Source of the DNA: Membranipora membranacea
Taxonomy: Eukaryota > Bryozoa > Gymnolaemata > Cheilostomatida > Membraniporidae
NCBI GenBank assembly: GCA_914767715.1
Contig: OU612067.1
Coordinates: 1,302,001 to 1,366,000 of the forward strand
Direction of reading: 5' to 3'
DNA: 64,000 nucleotides
Each line of letters opens with the position of its first letter. Position 1 is the stretch's first letter. The notes below the pieces were generated by a model. It made no database searches. It saw nothing but the letters and a program-made list of their open reading frames with translations, and was not told the origin of the DNA. A program made the position numbers and the translations under genes. Of the stretch, positions 62,701 through 64,000 are shown piece by piece.

Positions 62701-63841
62701 GATATCAGAAGCAGGAGGCTGGATCTGGTAATCTTGTCGAGCTGAATGCTGTGCTGAAGTTGGCAGCTTGAGTGAGGCATAATTCTACCAACAAACATTC
62801 TAAATTGCAACAGATTATTTCAATGAGGGAATAAAAGGTCAAAAATAAAAGAACTATGAACATCAATAGAGAAAAATTAAGCATCATATTGTGTCATGTC
62901 CCTCTATGGTAAGACAGCAGGTTGAGAGTCTCTATCTTTGATAGCTTGGTGTGGTTTACTATGTAGTTTGTGAATCATCAGTCGTTTTGATCATATACAA
63001 ACATACAGACATACGGATATACAGGGAGACGACGTTACATACCTGAGGTTTTCTGTACCATGTGCGTACAGGTGGTATTCTGTTACGCTCTGTCCTCTCA
63101 TATGGATTTATATCCATACCTTTGGGGCCTTTGAACCAATATCCCACATCGTTCTTTGTGCTTTTAGGATTCTTTAATTCTGGCTCTCGTATATCTATAA
63201 CAGCAAAACGCGAAAATAACAGCTTCAATTGTCCAGCAGAGTTTATAAATGAATAAGGAGTAAGGAAGAATATCCTTTTTTGGATGTTCAACAAAATCTA
63301 TGTTGACATACCAATACATAATATTCAAAGCACGAAAAACAAAGCCGGGGCATACACATACACACATCCACATTCAGCAGTAACAGGTCTGACGGGCCAA
63401 CAGATCTGACACTCTGATATATCTGATACTCTGAGAAATCTGACAGATCTGACACACTGATATATCTGATACTCCAATACTCTGAAACACTGAAAGTTCT
63501 AGTACTGTGAGAGTTTCAACACACTGACACACTGACAGATGTGACACTGAGACAGTTCTGGCACATTAACATCTGACACTCTGATAGATCTGACACTATG
63601 ACAGTTTTACACACTGACATGTCTGACACTGTAACATGTGACACACTGTGACACACAGACGGCTCACCTTTAGCTGGATCCAGAGTCTCAGCAGGCATGT
63701 ACTCTACAGGCCTGTTAGAATCTATAGGTCTGAATATCTCGTCTAGTCTCGGCTGTTTGACGTAGTGCACTCTGGGTAATCTATCTAGTGCTACGAGCTC
63801 ATTGGGTACTCTCAGGGTGTGCCGAGGCATCTCTCTCACTC
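41755..63841 (-). CDS. Large modular ETLDP / coiled-coil / KEKE protein (5' partial)
   Basis: Family not recognised. Exons in order: 63841-63668, 63194-63043, 62784-62593, 62222-62057, 61747-61525, 60733-60529, 60300-60091, 59727-59586, 59237-59007, 58418-58298, 58049-57908, 57242-57059, 56162-56049, 55810-55641, 54349-54268, 54149-54060, 53852-53016, 52080-51691, 51347-51207, 50932-50820, 50696-50594, 50222-50072, 49820-49669, 49307-49241, 48966-48767, 48138-48058, 47672-47601, 47211-47152, 46499-46434, 46097-46020, 45487-45422, 44520-44407, 44198-44085, 43733-43620, 43477-43202, 42879-42817, 41780-41755. They close in frame to about 1959 codons. N-terminal part: Tyr/Pro/Arg-rich modules with ETLDP or QTLDP (exons 63841, 59237 twice, 58049). 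Middle: a ~280-residue Arg/Glu coiled coil in exon 53852 and more in 52080. C-terminus: Lys-rich KEKE-like repeats ending in DKDKKKK. Many exons are symmetrical phase 1-1. No signal peptide, enzyme motif or membrane segment is seen. A cytoskeletal or ciliary structural role is a guess. The link from 55641 to 54349 is phase-compatible but inferred. Confidence 0.75.
42502..42679. repeat. Imperfect inverted repeat, intronic
   Basis: The arm from gaggttgaaaagg to gatggagtcaaat is mirrored by atttgacttcgtcatcaac to cagcctc. The arms are about 47 bp around a loop of about 85 bp, in the last intron of the large gene. Probably a decayed MITE. Confidence 0.65.
43059..43477 (-). other. Alternative terminal exon of the large gene (read-through form)
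   Basis: The exon starting at 43477 has a strong internal donor (GAAT|GTGAGTATAAC) at 43201, used in the full-length model in phase 1. If that donor is skipped, the frame stays open for 46 more codons through an acidic, Ser-rich tail ending SSCAKCG and a TAA at 43061-43059. That would give a shorter protein lacking the last two exons. Confidence 0.5.
43620..44290. repeat. Tandemly duplicated KEKE exon cassettes
   Basis: Exons 44198-44085 and 43733-43620 are both 114 bp, and the start of exon 43477 encodes nearly the same module (APEDGKDEKKKKKEKGAA and SATKDKKKKK). Flanking intron sequence is shared too: the stretch with gtaagaaact and gtgaatattgaaactag follows both the 44198 and 43477 copies. 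Recent tandem duplication of exon plus intron is therefore clear. Confidence 0.85.
45050..45365 (+). mobile_element. LINE 3' fragment (C-terminal domain remnant)
   Basis: A + strand frame of about 60 codons reads RRDTHLLKPPLDNLNHKIA, then an NILPSSLRSTLTLNMFKKRL pattern typical of the extreme C-terminus of non-LTR reverse transcriptases, ending in TAG near 45247. A T-rich 3' UTR and an ATACATATATA tail follow. Intronic in the large gene and antisense to it. Confidence 0.6.
48236..48512. repeat. Inverted-repeat element rich in AAGTCACC motifs
   Basis: ataaagtcaccagac near 48247 is mirrored by gtctggtgactttat near 48500, with several internal direct copies of aagtcacc. The layout is MITE-like in a large-gene intron. 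Ends are not resolved. Confidence 0.45.
48767..50222. repeat. Duplicated two-exon unit (ELRAR + LSLEEHVKSS)
   Basis: The exon pair 50222-50072 and 49820-49669 and the pair 49307-49241 and 48966-48767 share the protein blocks KERAM-IAQEESELRAR and LSLEEHVKSSQ-VREKLRQEQ. Exon phases are the same (2 between the two exons) and parts of intron sequence match (for example the donor context ACCTGCG-GCTCTGAGCTC). A two-exon tandem duplication. Confidence 0.85.
52090..52350 (+). mobile_element. Possible LINE 3' fragment
   Basis: A + strand open stretch ending near 52347 with the pattern AARRNLSSLLQLFRP and a Lys/Arg-rich end resembles LINE C-terminal debris. It is antisense inside an intron of the large gene. 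Resemblance is weak. Confidence 0.3.
55008..55810 (-). other. Alternative terminal exon of the large gene (long form)
   Basis: The 803-bp exon is open from the acceptor at 55811 to a TAA at 55010-55008. It encodes three copies of a GYDTAYLSFRKDSQ-like repeat followed by a His/Ser/Gln/Lys-rich tail with repeated DSH, KQES and SSQ. An internal GTAAGAGT donor at 55640 in phase 0 would instead join to 54349 and continue into the coiled coil. The gene may thus end here in one isoform, or the two halves may be separate genes if that donor is unused. Confidence 0.65.
56555..56996 (+). mobile_element. LINE C-terminal fragment with (AACC)n tail
   Basis: The + strand encodes SIYSREKKALRKFFKQ, LGLDIGDLDS, then SGRYRSLKYRTAWGKDSFLR across a frameshift (about 56725). 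This is closely parallel to the fragment at 39839-40525. Its 3' end is CTTATGTTTGTGACAAAATAAA followed by about 12 CCAA units (56946-56996). It lies in an intron of the large gene, antisense. Confidence 0.8.
57370..57908. repeat. 40-bp minisatellite made of exon tail plus splice donor
   Basis: About 13 tandem 40-bp units in the intron between exons 58049-57908 and 57242. In the gene's sense each unit contains the last ~33 nt of the exon (CCTCTATATACAGACATG then TACCCTACAGCTGAG) followed by GTAAGT. Units nearest the exon are almost identical; those furthest away have diverged. Only the first donor (57907) keeps the phase-0 junction. Reading through any unit meets an in-frame TGA. Confidence 0.93.
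58738..59007. repeat. 26-bp minisatellite made of exon tail plus splice donor
   Basis: About 10 units of 26 bp follow exon 59237-59007. In the gene's sense each has TACACCTACTCCTGGTCCAG followed by GTAAG, the exact end of the exon with its donor. The first donor at 59006 gives the phase-1 junction needed for the next exon. Variant units include GTATG-like and ATAAG changes in distal copies. Confidence 0.93.
60864..61419. repeat. Inverted repeat flanking a 480-bp interior (MITE-like)
   Basis: The 37-bp arm containing gcaggcaaagggatcaagaa at 60864-60900 is matched in inverse at 61383-61419, with weaker outward similarity. It lies in an intron of the large gene between exons 61747-61525 and 60733-60529. 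No coding capacity. Confidence 0.65.
63395..63660. repeat. Degenerate short tandem repeat ending at a splice donor
   Basis: Imperfect units around tctgacac, actgacac and tctgatac fill the first intron portion after exon 63841-63668. The repeat reaches to within about 8 nt of the donor at 63667. In the gene's sense the recurring words are GTGTCAGA and CAGTGTGT. Confidence 0.8.
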
Positions 63842-64000
63842 CTGTAAGTATTCATGTGAAAATACAACCTCTGATAGTTACTAAGTTCATATGGGCTCAC
63901 AATGAAGGGAAATATGATGAGATTTGAACTGTCTCTTTTTCGGGAACTTCTAAGAAATTATTAATCTCATTGAAATTAGTCTCATCAATCACAGTAACAT

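Overview
This is an animal (metazoan) nuclear genome window, about 38-40% GC by eye, with spliced genes, GT-AG introns, AATAAA signals, LINE, MITE and SINE copies and minisatellites. An animal-type chitin synthase (SWGTRE motif), TMEM11, a DHRS7B-like reductase, a class II Arf and a LINE with a PHD finger and a 2A motif together suggest an invertebrate. The phylum cannot be settled from the sequence. All gene models here are hand-built from splice sites and reading phase. Where I say a model closes, every exon-exon junction keeps the reading frame.

Layout. 1-0.3 kb: a possible last exon of a + strand gene. 0.6-16.4 kb (-): a complete 22-exon chitin synthase of about 1199 aa. One of its introns carries a 2.1 kb, 24-bp minisatellite with a 648-bp higher-order period. 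17.2-21.7 kb (-): a DHRS7B-like short-chain dehydrogenase, first exon not found, with interrupted protein-like frames on the + strand of its last intron. 22.4-26.4 kb (-): a nearly full-length APE-type LINE with a 2A peptide motif, one frameshift from intact. 26.5-28.7 kb (+): two-exon TMEM11. 30.9-32.6 kb (+): a 145-aa secreted, cysteine-rich EMI-like protein. 35.3-37.6 kb (+): a class II ADP-ribosylation factor of 179 aa. 38-41 kb: MITE and LINE debris. 41.8-63.8 kb (-): one very large modular gene, about 37 exons and about 1959 codons in the window, with its 5' end beyond the right edge. It starts with tyrosine- and proline-rich modules carrying a recurrent ETLDP motif, continues with a long Arg/Glu coiled coil, and ends in a Lys-rich KEKE tail. 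I do not recognise its family.

The most unusual theme is that minisatellite arrays sit on exon-intron junctions. At 57.4-57.9 kb and 58.7-59.0 kb the repeat unit is the exon tail plus its GT donor, giving about 10-13 tandem copies of a 5' splice site. A small version occurs at 14.3-14.5 kb in the chitin synthase gene, next to a decayed copy of the exon. Arrays at 2.6-4.8, 5.8-5.9 and 63.4-63.7 kb also abut splice sites. The large gene also shows recent exon-cassette duplication among symmetrical phase 1-1 exons, and two places where an internal donor competes with read-through to a stop codon.

The genes are not an operon and mostly have unrelated housekeeping or structural roles. The DHRS7B-TMEM11 adjacency matches what I recall of human 17p11.2 and may be ancient linkage.
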